Shown here: positions 52,259 to 64,000 of the stretch, one piece after another
Layout of the letters: every line of letters begins with the position of its first letter
Position numbering within the stretch: the stretch's first letter is position 1
Assembly: GCF_905475345.1 (NCBI RefSeq)
Contig: NC_066587.1
Span: forward strand, 6,939,570-7,003,569
Direction of reading: 5' to 3'
DNA length: 64,000 nucleotides
Source: Vespula vulgaris
Taxonomy: Eukaryota; Arthropoda; Insecta; Hymenoptera; Vespidae
The notes under the pieces: generated by a model
What the model was told of the DNA's origin: nothing
Seen by the model: the letters and a program-made list of their open reading frames with translations, nothing else
Databases searched by the model: none
Made by a program: the position numbers and the translations under genes

Positions 52259-52989
52259 CAAAATTTTTCGAAATTTATTTCTTTTCTTTTTCTTTTCCGA
52301 AAATGTTAATACATATTTTCAAAAATTTCTAAAGATCTGTCATATGTATGAAACAAAAACAATAAGCATCAAATAAATTTTTCACTGATTTAACACATTT
52401 ACTTATTGTTTATAAAATACATACATTATTGAACAATTCTATAACTTTATATATATATATGTGTGTATATACATATTTAAACTGAAGTGGAATTTCGACC
52501 TTTTTATCTGAAGTATAAAGTATAAAGTATAAAATATAAAGAAATCTTTCTTTATATTTATGATCCGTTCTATAAACGACATAAATTTGATTGTGTGACA
52601 CCCACACATATGTACCGATTGATTATACATTTATCTACGTAATTCTAACAAGTCCTTCATTTAAAAAATTAATATTTAATTAATTTCATTGTTACTGATC
52701 GAGTTAACTCGTAGATTGAACAATCGACTACTATAAAATTATGACATAATAGAAAAAATTCATGTTTTTAACCATGTCTTTGAGAAAACAACCTAGAAAA
52801 TTTTTATCAACAAAATTCTACATTTGATAAGAACGAAAAAAAAATCGAAAAAAAATCATGTCGTATATAAACTATAATTTTATAATTCAACCGCCGAAAC
52901 ACATCATCAGGATGAAACTAATAACCTAACTTTTACCATCAATATTACACGGTGATTAGTTTTTGAAAGAATTAAAATTAATCATCGTG
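52259..52989. other. Intergenic, no gene seen
   Basis: AT-rich 3' flank of one THEG gene and 5' flank of the next, with a short TA/GTAT tract at about 52447-52475. Confidence 0.65.
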
Positions 52990-55900
52990 ATGTCTTCGAG
53001 AGTACCAACCAGACCAATAGTATCAGATACGCGTGATGCTGACCCTAAAAGTGCAAGAAGTCCTAGGAAAGACCAGGTTACCTTTGAAAGGGTCCCAGTT
53101 ACCTCTAGAAGGGACCCAGGTCCCTCTAAAAGGGACCCAGTTCCCTCTAGAAGGGATCCAGTTCCCTCTAGAAGGGACCCAGCATCCTCTAGAAGGGATC
53201 AAGTTACCTCTAGAAGGAATTCCCGTGGTGGTAAATATGCTGGCACTTCTAAGAATGATAAAGTAGCGAAACCGAAGCCACCTCCTCCGAAGTAAGTCGA
53301 CAAATAAATTTTACTTGCGAATAAAAATATGCTAATATATAAATATTTTCTTATATACATTTAATTTTATTTATTATCTTCAATATTAATGCATAGTCGT
53401 AGAGAATTTGAACGGTATTAGTTTTAGATACATCTTAAGTACATATGTTTTACTCAATACATCATATTGAAACATAACGAACAGGGATAATATGTATCAA
53501 TAAAATTTTCGCAGATTGTTGCAACTTCTTTAATAGATATCATTTTTTGTTATCGTTTTATAGAAAAGTTTTAACGTTTTTTTTGTTATCTCACAAAATT
53601 GCTTGATTGTCCTCACTTTTCCTAATATCTTTTACTTTTTTTTTATTTTGAGGCATGCTTTCTTTTATCAAGAAATCAAAAATTTTAATGTTATTATGTA
53701 CATCAAACGTATACGTATAGAATGTATTCTTACGGTTTACAGGTACTCACAATCAATAAGATAAATTTATAAAATATGATAAGAAAATTCGAATTAATCT
53801 TTGTGTATTATTATTTTACTATGTTTTATAACAAATTTTTAATTAAACCAATTAACATTAATATCTAGAAGCAATATTTCATCGTAACATTTATCGTAAG
53901 CAAATAATGTCATAATTATCTTCGATGTATAACGTATACAATTCAACGTAGTAAATTTAATTATAACGATTTTAGAAAAAAACGACGCAAGAAACCTGTA
54001 AAAACATTTTTAAAGACACCAGCTGATTGGGCTAAATTCTATGCATGGGCACAAATAAGAGCACAACCACGAAAATATCCAGAACCAGAACCGATCGTAA
54101 GTAGTATCTTCGCAATAATATTTTACGAATAATTATGTATATTTTCTCTCTTTCTCTTTCTGTCTATTTCGCTTTTTTTCTCTTTTTCTTTTTCTTTCTT
54201 TATGTCTCTGTCTGTCTGTCTCTCTCTTTCTCTCTTTACTTGTGTCTCCTTCTTTCTTTCTCTCTCTTCTTCCTCGTCAGATTCGGCCATCAAAACCGTT
54301 GCGTATGTTGAGAAGGAGGATCATACTATTGAGCGAGACCCCAAAACGTGGTGATCCGAGTAAACATTGTAAGCCAGTCGAAACGGAAGTTTCAAGAGCA
54401 GCTTTGAATGCAGTAATAACGAAACGACTTTTGAAGTTGTCTTTACCAAAGCTACGTATATGCGATTATGGCCGTGAATTGCCTATTGTAATATGCAAAG
54501 CCACTCTGCGATATGTTCCAAGTAAGAGGATAAAAGATCTGAGTCAAAAGAAAAGTTTGGAACCCGAGGAGTGCAAGCCTGTGGATATACCAAGTGATAC
54601 AAAAAATAAACGTCTGGCAAGAAAAAGATTATTAAAGCTTGAAAAAAAATTGGATGAGTGCCCGGAAGGTTTAACTGATGAGGAGAAACAGGAATTGTTT
54701 ACAGATGCTGGGATTAAAAGAAGTGCATTAGAGTACAAGGTATTTTTTATTTGTAATTTACTAATTAATTTCTATAAAAAAAATTTTATTGATGACCATC
54801 TGTGATTTATTTGAAAATTCATTTCCATTTTCTCTCTCCGTAATCTATAAAGGATTTTATAAAATCATGCTATTTTTTAAGACTAATGTCATTGTCCATT
54901 GCCATGTGAGATCGAGATTGTGTATTATTATTGAACCTTATTTCTATATAATAAAATAGTGATAAGTGAACCTTCTTTTCTATATAATAAAAACAAAGTG
55001 AAACTTGAAAAAAGAAAAGAATTTTAAAAAAATAATAATAATATCTAATGCGAAATTGAAATATACATGTTTTTTAATTTTCTAAATTCACCAGATCACA
55101 CCATGGCTAGAGATTATGGCTTTGCCAGGGTACACACTATTAAAATTTAGAGACGACGAAGATGCTGAGAAATGGAAGAAAATGTTTTTAGACAATTACG
55201 AGATAAGAGGCAAGCAGGCTATCGAGGAACAAAGAAAAAGAATAGAAGAAAAGAAAAAGAAAAAGAAAAAGAAGAAAAAGAAGAAAGTAGATGAAGAAAA
55301 GGAGGAGGACGAAGAAAAAGAGAAAAAAGAGGAAGATGAAGGAGACGAGACAAAAACGGACGACAAGAAAAAAGATAAGAAAACTAAAGATGAGAAAAAA
55401 GAAAAAGAGGCTGAGGAAGAAAGAAAACGAATGAAACACGAATGGAGATACGCCCCGTTACCTTATAAAACATACGAGGATGCATTCTTTATTAAAAAAG
55501 CTGCCTTGAAGGGCAAAGGTATCATAAAGCATAAAATCTGGCAAAATTAAATTTTTATTGATTTATTTCATTGACAAATTTACATCATTTATATATTCTT
55601 TACTCGTAGCTTCGCCACGAACGAAAGAACTGGCCAAGCCAACGGAACGTAAGGATTTATCGACGAAGAAGGATCCATACGGGGTGAAAAAGAGTGCATT
55701 AAGTGCAACGAGTAGCGGCAGAACCGACGAATTAGCAAAACCGAAGCAACCTCGAGATCCTATCGAAAAGCCTCCCCCTCGTAAGAGGAATGAATATGGT
55801 CAAATAATTTATGTAAAACCGGTAAATTGATCATTATTCTGGACAAACTAATAATATATGTTAACGATAATATATTTTTAATAATATATCGATTTTTTTT

Positions 55901-56267
55901 ATAGGTATATGAAAAGGTTCTACCAAAAACGAAACCGTATAAAATGGGAGAATGTCCGAAGAAAGAGGATAAGAAAGAAAAGAAGAAAAAGAAGAAAAGA
56001 CCTATCGATCCAATTGCCTATGAGCCAACAATTGATCCCGTTATTTATCCAGATCTGGCGAAGAAACAAATGAGAGAGAGAAAGAGGTTTGAGAAAAAGA
56101 AAGGAAAAACTGATAAAAACAAAACTGTTAAAAAATCTGAAAGAACTGAACCCGGAGAAACTGAACCTGTAGCAACTGAACCTGAAGAAACTGAACCTGA
56201 AGAAACTGCACCTGAAGAAACTGCACCTGAAGAAGCTGAACCTGCAGAAACTGAACCTGAAGAATAA
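52990..56267 (+). CDS. THEG-repeat protein with Lys/Glu-rich region and two coding minisatellites, 626 aa
   Basis: Six exons: 52990-53291, 53976-54096, 54281-54739, 55095-55518, 55610-55821, 55905-56267; 1,881 nt, 626 aa, all phases agree. Residues 28-76 are seven 7-residue repeats (type DPVPSRR). THEG-like units: VAKPK (about 92-96), RLLKLSLPK (about 190-198), RTKELAKPT and RTDELAKPK in exon 5, and a weaker PDLAKKQ in exon 6. Exon 4 starts ITPWLEIMALPGYTLL and holds a long Lys then Lys/Glu/Asp run, likely a single helix or disordered, ending HEWRYAPLPYKTYEDAFF. The C-terminus is eight copies of a TEPEE-type 5-residue repeat just before the stop. The start is the ATG at 52990; an upstream in-frame extension to 52963 lacks an ATG. 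Longer than usual THEG proteins. Probable sperm-tail role (inference). Confidence 0.8.
53071..53217 (+). repeat. Coding minisatellite, seven 21-bp units
   Basis: Units of 21 bp, consensus like gacccagttccctctagaagg, encode DPVPSRR with variants (DQVTFER, VPVTSRR, DPGPSKR, DPASSRR, DQVTSRR). The unit length preserves frame. Confidence 0.93.
56145..56264 (+). repeat. Coding minisatellite, eight 15-bp units
   Basis: Units like actgaacctgaagaa encode TEPEE and variants (TEPGE, TEPVA, TAPEE, AEPAE). The array ends exactly at the TAA stop (56265-56267). Confidence 0.95.
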
Positions 56268-57726
56268 ATATTTTCTCAAATGATCGATGAACTTTTTCGT
56301 TCAGACGAATAGATATCATTCACGCAAACAAATAATTATCGTCTAATAAGATTTTATCGACTCACATAAATCATTGAATATATAGGAAAATTTTATTTGA
56401 TAATTCAATATATCTATTGTATGAATCATTCTAATGATCCATATTCTCACATTACATAATAAGATCATATTACTTTCCTATAAACTCTACAAATATGCTA
56501 ATAATATTCGATAATTTTAACTATCTATCATTTCTTAATAACATTACGTAATATTTACCGAATACATATATGCATACTTTTATAAAATATACGTTTCTTT
56601 AATATGCGAATACATATACGACATATTAAAAAGTTCTCTATAATATTATATTAGTTTCCTTATCTTTCTAGAACTGTCTGAGAAGATTCGATGTTGCGGT
56701 TTAATTTTATCTACTAGAATACATAAACAAAGAAAAAAAAAGAGATATTGAAATATTCAATACAGTCATAAAAAAGGTTCGATAAAAATGACCTATATAG
56801 TTCCATCATGATAAATGGATAAATCATCTTAGCATGTGACCTTACGCAACTATCAAATATTAAAAAAGATTAAAAAATATTAGATATTAAAGGAACAATA
56901 ACAAAAAATTTAATAATGTCATTGAGTAAACTTTATTATCTTACTTTTTATCAGTTAAAATATGCTATATGAACATTTACTAATTTACTAGTCTCTTCTA
57001 TTATGCAATAAAAAAAATAAATGTCTATCGATAAATATAATGATATAAAAAATAATAGACGATTTTATCATCGTTATTACAAATGGTCGAGACAAAAAAA
57101 ATTTAATCGTAGACAGAAGTAAAAATTCGTAACAAAATTCCCATTTTTATCCGTCTTAAGTATTGCTACATAGGGAATATATACCACAGATAAAATAGAT
57201 ATTATCTATTATCTATTTTAAAGTGAGGGAAAAAAAGAGAGAGAGAGAAGTTCTAATACCACTTTCCGAGAGAATATGTTTGAGCGTCACGTTGAAATAA
57301 ATTGAACACGTGATGTCATTAAAATTATATCTCAACAAATTCTTCTCACGTAACAATCAAGCTAATGCAATTTTCAAAAGACATGTACCGTATGCGTGAA
57401 ATAAAATTTTTTTTACAATACCATTGAATTTGCAGCACGGCAGGATCGCATCCCTTTGAAGGTAAAGTTATTTATCGTAAATTCATGAAGATTTCCTCAG
57501 GAGACGCATAATTCTTCATCGTACCAAAGGATAACACGTATTGAAAAGACAATGAATTGTTATTATTATATTTAATAAGATAACAAAAATTCTTCAAATA
57601 TGCACTGTTACTTCAGAAGTACCGGTGATCGTACAAAAGCGTGAGTGAATTCACTATATTACCATTATTCTTGGTAACATAATCATTATTCCCCACCAGT
57701 CTGTCTTTTTCCTCCTGGATGAAGAG
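56268..57726. other. Intergenic / carboxylesterase upstream flank (copy 1)
   Basis: AT-rich non-coding DNA. From 56331 it is the left part of the duplication unit and resembles 61621-62900. An AATAAA overlaps the stop codon of the THEG gene (56263-56268). Confidence 0.7.
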
Positions 57727-57760
57727 TATAAATTGCTTTACACTGCCCTTGAGCGTCTCA
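57727..57760 (+). promoter_or_regulatory. TATA box and initiator of the first carboxylesterase gene
   Basis: TATAAA at 57727-57732 and TCTCAATA with A at 57760, 33 nt downstream, a normal core-promoter spacing. Both elements and their spacing recur before the second copy (TATATA 62902, A 62935). The start codon is 127 nt further on. Confidence 0.6.
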
Positions 57761-57886
57761 ATATTTCCTTGAGCGCATTTGACGTGTGCAACGAAGTTAT
57801 TTCAATATCCAGATACAACGTCTCAAAAAAACGACTAGTACTGTTATTTAAAAACAAAAAAGATTAAAAAGAGTTCTTCAACAAAA

Positions 57887-60800
57887 ATGTTGAGAACGAT
57901 CGGACTCATCGCTTTGAGCGCGTTTTTCGTTTTTACAATAGCGGATGATTCGACGCAAGAAAATCCGATAGTAGAAGCACCCGTTGGAAAGATTCGTGGA
58001 TCGATCTTAACATCGAGATTGGGCAGGAAAATCTATTCGTTTCGAAGTGTGAGATATGCCGAACCTCCAGTCGGACAACAACGATTTCAGGTGAGAACTA
58101 TATTGTCTTTTTCTTTCGCAATGAAAATAATCATTGATTTTATCACAGATTTTCTTCATCCATTTAATTGCTTCGTAAGCATTAATTTACTAATCTCTGT
58201 ATACTAATCTCTATTTTCTAATGATTATATTTTTAATAGTCAATTGAACGTATATGTTTCAAACTATAACTCATTAAACATTATTTAATCCCGAGAGTTA
58301 TCATTATACTTCAAGAACATATTTAACGACTTCTTCCGCTTAAGCAAACTGGAACGTTTATTCTAAGTGAGAAACAGTTTGACTCATCGCTTATTACATT
58401 CAAGTCTACAGTGAATCATCAGATAAAGTCAATAACATGTGTACACCATCTGCATCGTTTAATGAAATTCATTATGCGTCGTGATTACATGACAACAATA
58501 AATATGCCCCGTATCTATTATATGTAACATCTGATAAAACTAAAAAAAATCTTGAATTATTAATACAGATTCGCTTCCTTGTTTTGTTCCCAGGTTGCCG
58601 TACCAGCAAAAGATTGGAATGAAACCTACGATGCTACTGAGGAGGGTCCAGCATGTAGTACTTTAAGTGAGACACCTATATCCGAAGATTGTTTACGTTT
58701 GAATGTCTACACAACGAAGGTAATTGAAGAAAATATTCAATTTCGTTTGTTACGATCCAGAGTTTCTTTGACGAATTTTATACCTAAAAATATACATAGT
58801 TAGATACATCTTCTTTAAACCATATTAATATCATTTCTTTATAGCTACCATCGAAAAATGCAAAAGGTGGAAATTTCAAAGGTCGTCCAGTTCTGGTCTT
58901 CCTCCATCCTGGTGGCTTCTACATCTTTTCTGGTCAATATCGATTTTTCGGACCTGAATATATCATGGATAAGGATATCGTCTTGGTGACATTGAACTAT
59001 CGGCTTGGAACCTTAGGTAGAAATTTTGTAATTTCTAAGTAAACAGATGATCGTTGATATGATAAATGATAATGTACGCATTCTGTTCTCCGTTAGGTTT
59101 CATAAGCACAGGAGATTCGCTTGCACCAGGAAATTTAGGTTTGAAAGATCAAGTCGTAGCTCTTCGTTGGATTCAGAGAAACATCGCAGCATTCGGAGGA
59201 GACCCCAACTCAGTTACTATTGGTGGTTACAGTGTTGGAAGCATCGCCGTGTTATTACACATGTTATCGCCAATGTCAAAAGGTCTCTTCCATAGAGGAA
59301 TCGCAATGAGTGGTTCTCATATATCGTTAGAACCACTACCAACAGAGCAGAAACACTTAGCCAAAAAACAGGCAGAACTGTTGGGTTGTCCAACAGACAC
59401 AACAGGATCCATGTTGATTTGTCTGAAATCGAAACCCATCGAACAATTTACTGAAACTATGCCACAATTTTTCGTGAGTCTTACTTATTATTAAAAATTT
59501 ATTAAAATTATTATTAAAAATTAAACCAATTAATTAAATTATTTGTTTAGGAATGGTATTGGAATCCGATGTCGATATGGTCAGTAGTCGTGGAGCCAGA
59601 AATACAGGGAGTAGAAAGATTTTTAACTGCTCAACCTATCGATTTGATTAGAGAAGGCAAGATCCACGAAGTTCCTCTCATTATTGGTACTACCAAAGAC
59701 GAATTTGGTGGACTGGTCACCGGTAAGTAACTTCTATATGTTAGATTTTTAGAATAATTCTCAAATACATATGATCGCAAAATTATAATTTAATTATAAT
59801 TAATGATATTAATAATTTAATATTAATTATGAAGCAATACAGTTTTTCGTTAAAATTCGCAAAACAATGAAATTATGCTAATATATAATAATATATTGTT
59901 TATTTTTTTCGCTTTAATACTTACTTAATATCTGCTATAATTTTTGCATTGAAATTAAAAAAAAGATAAATCATGCGTTGAATTATACAAATTAAAGGAT
60001 ACAGAAAAATAAATTTTGGAACTGAGGCAATCGTCATCGTTTGTTTTAGCTATCGAAAAATTAGTCAAAGCAGGAAATACTTCGATATTCGATGATCTAA
60101 ATACAAAATGGGATACTTTTGCGCCCATCAGTTTTATGTACGAAAGAGATACACCTCGTTCGAAACATATCAGTCAAGAATTGCATCAATTCTATTTCGG
60201 AAATCAACCGATCAGTCGAGAATCATACGATGGAATAGGTCAAGTGAGTAAATCATAAAAATTCTTTTCCTCGTTCGTTTTCAATTTGCTCAGAATTATC
60301 AAAACTGTTTTTTATTCAGATTTATAGCGATAGCATTATCGTATTCCCAGTACGTCGTGCCGCTCAGCTGATTGCTGATAATAGTAAACTTCCAGTCTAT
60401 TTCTACAGATTTTCATATGACGGACGTTTCAGTTTCTCTGTATGGAACGAAACTACTCCATACGGTAAAAAATTTTCCTAATTAAATATTTCTAAACCAA
60501 AAATCTTGATTTTTATAAAACTTCATAAATATATAGAAAACATATAAGGAACAATTTTTTTCCGCAAAAATTTACTTTAAATGGTATGAAATCATCTTTT
60601 TAAATTTTCCGAAGTTTTCATTCTTTCGACATAACTAATAAAAAAGATAGAGAAAAGTTACATTATATTTGAAATTTTATCAGATTATAGAAAAAAAGAA
60701 ATATTAGTAAAGTATTTGTAATTGTAATAACATAGATAACAACTCAGAGAAAATATTGTATAGAAATCAAAATTTCTAAGCTCGAAATTGTTCCTTATGA

Positions 60801-61206
60801 TAAACCTACTCCTATATATACTTACACCTAATTTAATTATATCATTAATATTATTGCTCTTTTAGGAACACCTGTACACCACGATGATCTGCAATATTTA
60901 TTTTATATGAGTGCCGCTTTTCCTTATTTCAACGCATCCGACCCGGAAATTCAAATGGTCGAACGTTACACTGCAATGTGGGCAAATTTCGTACAAACAG
61001 GTGAACCCATTCCAAACAATGACGAGATGTTTAGCAACATTAAGTGGGAGAGATTCACAAAGGAAAACGATAAATATTTAAACATCGATTTACATCCTAC
61101 TATGAAGCAGGGTATCTTTCCCGAAAGAATGGCACTATGGGAACGACTGTTCCCTTTACCACCACCGTCTCATTCCACTGATTATCAAAAAAGTATAAAA
61201 TCTTGA
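57887..61206 (+). CDS. Secreted type-B carboxylesterase (venom carboxylesterase-6 / JHE-like), 576 aa
   Basis: Hydrolyses carboxylic esters; the natural substrate is unknown. Exons: 57887-58090, 58594-58719, 58845-59016, 59097-59473, 59551-59722, 60050-60243, 60320-60464, 60866-61206; 1,731 nt, all phases agree. A signal peptide (MLRTIGLIALSAFFVFTIA) is followed by GKIRGS, FRSVRYAEPPVGQQRF, EDCLRLNVYTTK (disulfide Cys), oxyanion-hole HPGGF (131-135), nucleophile elbow GGYSVGS (Ser 213), acidic residue in GTTKDEFGG (Glu 344) and GTPVHHDDLQYLF (His 468 by alignment). The triad is therefore present, but the elbow is GYSVG instead of the common GESAG. Full length for the family. A poly(A) signal AATAAA is at 61287-61292. 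First of a tandem pair; promoter with TATA box at 57727. Confidence 0.93.
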
Positions 61207-62901
61207 TAATAATGCCATAATGCAAATAACGAATTGCATTTCACATATGTATATATATATATATATATTTTTATGAAGTAGAGAGAAATAAAATATACAT
61301 ATATTAAGATGCTACACATATTAAGAAGCAATATATATTTCATCTTTAAACGTCATATTATATAAACGCATCATATTATATAAAAACGATATATGTATAA
61401 AAGAATAATAAAGATAAAAAAGCTAAATAAAGAACATTAACACAATTATATGAAGAAAGCTTATTTTGCCTTATTAATAATATATGGATAAGAATTTGTT
61501 TATATTTTAGTATTAGTTGATTGCAATCTAATAATTTTTTCTGAGATCTTTTATAATTTCTTGCTCAAAGCAGAATTCTAATCTCCTTTTTTAACTAACT
61601 TCATACAAACATCGCGAGCAAGTAATTATCATCTAATAAGATTTTATCGAGTCGCATAGATTATAGAATTAGAAAATTTTATTTAATAATTCAATATATC
61701 TATTCTATAAATCATTCTAATGATCTATATTCTCACATTATGTAATAAGATCATATTACTTTCTTATAAACTTTACAAATATATTAATAATATTCGATAA
61801 TTTTAACTATCATTTCTTAATAACATTACGTAATATTTACCGAATACTTTTATAAAATATACGTTTCCTTAATATGCGAATACATATGCGGTTTATTAAA
61901 AAGTTCTCTATAAAATTATATTATTTTCCTTATCTCTCTAGAAGTGTTGTGGTTTAATTTTATCTACTGAAATGCATAAACAAGGAAAAAGAAAGAGTTA
62001 TTGAAATATTTAATACAGTCATAAAAAGATTCGATAAAAATGGTATCGATATATTATACCACAAATAGATGAATCATCTTAGCATGTGACCTTGTACAAT
62101 TACATTAAAAACATCATAACGATCTTATTTTATACTAATTATGACTCAAAATATTTTCAAGATGAGAAAGGTCATACAGAATAAACGTAAGAATGAGGAA
62201 ACTAAATGAATTTATCTTCATTTATTGCAAACTAGTCAATTTTTAAGATAAAAAGATATACAAAATTTCATCGTAAATATGAACGTAATGGAATTCCCGT
62301 AATGGAATTCCCATAATTTAGCTGTCTTAAGTATTGCTATATTGGATGTATATCACAGATGAAATAAATATTATCTATTGTCCATTTTAGAATGAGGAAA
62401 GAAAAGAAAAATTCACACATGTCTTTAGAATAAAATTTGTTTGAACGTCATCTGGAAATAAATTAAACATATGACGTTAATAAAATTTTATCTTATCAAA
62501 TTCTTCTCGCATAATAATCAACCTAAAGTTATTTTCGTACATATTCAGAAAATAAGTTTTTTCTTTTATATTAAATACCATTGAACCTTTGATATATGAT
62601 AGGATCTCTACATCGTATCCTTTTTAAGGTAATAGTATTAGTTAGAAAATCATGAAGGACTGCTTTGATAAATCCATAAATTTTCATTGCATTAAAGGAT
62701 GTATAAATGTAAACGATCGGAAAGAAGATAAGTTATTATTATATTTAATAAAACAAAAAGAATTCTTTAAATATGTTCTCTCTTTTTCAAAAATACCATT
62801 GACCTTACGAAGACGTGAGTAAATTCATTATATTACCACTATTCTTGGTAACATAATCATTATTCCCCACCAGTCTGTCTTTTTTTCTCTTGGATGAAGA
62901 G
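61207..62901. other. Carboxylesterase 3' UTR and upstream flank of copy 2
   Basis: 3' UTR with a TA tract (about 61250-61269) and AATAAA at 61287. From 61621 on, diverged copy of 56331-57726. No gene seen. Confidence 0.7.
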
Positions 62902-62935
62902 TATATATGGCTTTACATAATCCTTGAGTTTCTCA
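62902..62935 (+). promoter_or_regulatory. TATA box and initiator of the second carboxylesterase gene
   Basis: TATATA from 62902 and TTTCTCAATA with A at 62935. The spacing of 33 nt equals copy 1. The TATA box differs by substitution (TATAAA against TATATA). Confidence 0.55.
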
Positions 62936-63061
62936 ATATTTCCTCGAGCGCATTTGACGTGTGCAATGAAGTTATTTCAATATCCAGATACAACGTCTCA
63001 AAAAAACGACTAGTACTGTTATTTAAAAACAAAAAAGATTGAAAAGAGTTCTCCAACAAAA

Positions 63062-64000
63062 ATGTTGAGAACGGTCGGACTCATCGCTTTGAGCGCGTTT
63101 TTCGTTTTTACAATAGCAGATGATTCGACGTCAGAAAATCCGATAGTAGAAGCACCTGTTGGAAAGATTCGTGGATCGATCTTAACATCGAGATTGGGCA
63201 GAAAAATCTATTCGTTTCGAAGTGTGAGGTATGCCGAACCTCCAGTCGGACAACAACGATTTCAGGTGAGAACTATATTTTCTTTTTCTTTCGCGATAAA
63301 AATAAGCAATCAAAGACTTTTTTTGTTTATTTAATTGCTCCATAATTGGTTTCTAATAATCATTTTTCCTTTATATGTAACTCTATAGATTTCAAATGAT
63401 GAAGAGATGAATTCATTAAACGTCGTTTAACTACTAACATTATCATTTTAATTCAAGAATATATCTAAGTAGTTTTTTTTGTTTGACTCATTATCTTTTA
63501 CATTTTTATTATGTATCATTGCATAACATGTGCATTGATATTAGTCAATAACATCTATTTGCAACGTTTAGTTTCATTTTTTATGCATCGTAATTATAAT
63601 GACGGCAATAAGCACGTGTTGTGTCATTCATATACAAGAGCTAATAAAATAAAAAAAATGTTGAAATATTATTACAGATTTACTTCCTTGTTTTGTTCCC
63701 AGATTGCCATATCAGCAAAAAATTGGAATGAAACCTACGATGCTACTGAGGAGGGACCAGCATGTAGTACTTTAAGTAAAACACCTATATCCGAAGATTG
63801 TTTACGTTTGAATGTCTACACAACGAAGGTAATTGAAGAAAATATTCAATTTTATTTGTTACGATCGAGAGTTTCTTTGACGAATCTTATACCTAAAAAT
63901 ATACATAGTTAGATACATCTTTTTTAAATCATATTAATATCATTTCTTTATAGCTACCATCGAAAAATGCAAAAGGTGGAAATTTCAAAGGTCGTCCAGT
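63062..64000 (+). CDS. Secreted carboxylesterase, second tandem copy (truncated by window end)
   Basis: Exons 63062-63265, 63703-63828 and 63954 onward, with the same phases and exon lengths (204, 126) as copy 1. The signal peptide differs at one residue (MLRTVGLIALS). Other changes are DSTSEN, IAISAKNWNETYDATEEG and STLSKTPISEDCLRLN. The third exon reads LPSKNAKGGNFKGRPV before the window ends; the catalytic residues are not visible. Intron 1 is shorter (437 against 503 bp). Nothing in the visible part is broken, so it is likely a functional paralogue. Confidence 0.9.

Larger units (their letters stand above)
56331..61620 (+). repeat. First unit of a ~5.3 kb tandem duplication (complete carboxylesterase copy)
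   Basis: Sequence from 56331 (aataattatc...) matches the sequence from 61621 (agtaattatc...). The match extends over the upstream flank, promoter, first exon and first introns. Offset is 5,290 bp at the left edge and 5,175 bp at the start codon, so indels have accumulated in the flank. Confidence 0.85.

Noticed and set aside
1..64000. CRISPR arrays, rRNA, tRNA, bacterial operons
   Set aside because: No spaced direct repeats with unique spacers, no recognisable rRNA or tRNA, and gene structure is eukaryotic.

Overview
This is eukaryotic, AT-rich, intron-bearing DNA from an insect. Short phase-consistent introns, many TA, GTAT, ATT and CT microsatellites, two insect-type ABCH transporters and tandem secreted carboxylesterases fit Hymenoptera best; species cannot be named from the sequence. 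Gene models were built by hand by joining open exons at GT/AG sites and checking that the frame closes. Most models close exactly; open points are stated in each entry.

Layout. 0-0.6 kb: last exons of an NMNAT (NAD synthesis) gene on +, with two possible C-termini that depend on splicing of one short intron. 1.4-4.0 kb: a long exon of an uncharacterised acidic/serine-rich protein with clustered Cys pairs, followed by several kb of microsatellite-rich probable 3' UTR and empty DNA to 11.7 kb. 11.7-25.5 kb: a 14-coding-exon ABCH half-transporter on the minus strand. 25.6-33 kb: gene-poor AT-rich DNA. 33-41 kb: a second ABCH half-transporter on +, head-to-head with the first. The two share four consecutive exon lengths and splice phases, so they are old paralogues.

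41.7-56.3 kb: a compact cluster of five genes that look like sperm/testis genes. They are a >1,700-residue Cys-motif, Lys-rich protein on - (resembling the insect DUF4776 type, weak call), a 267-residue unknown protein on -, and three genes on -, + and + carrying THEG repeats (R-x-x-x-L-A-x-P-K), the signature of sperm microtubule-associated proteins of the THEG/SPMAP2 group. Two of the THEG genes are divergent neighbours only about 180 bp apart. The third carries two in-frame coding minisatellites and a long Lys/Glu-rich stretch.

56.3-64 kb: a tandem duplication with a unit of about 5.3 kb, each unit carrying promoter and gene for a secreted type-B carboxylesterase (venom carboxylesterase-6/juvenile-hormone-esterase-like). 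The first copy is complete (576 aa, catalytic Ser-Glu-His visible). The second is cut by the window end.

No CRISPR, operon, rRNA or recognisable tRNA was seen, and no intact transposon.
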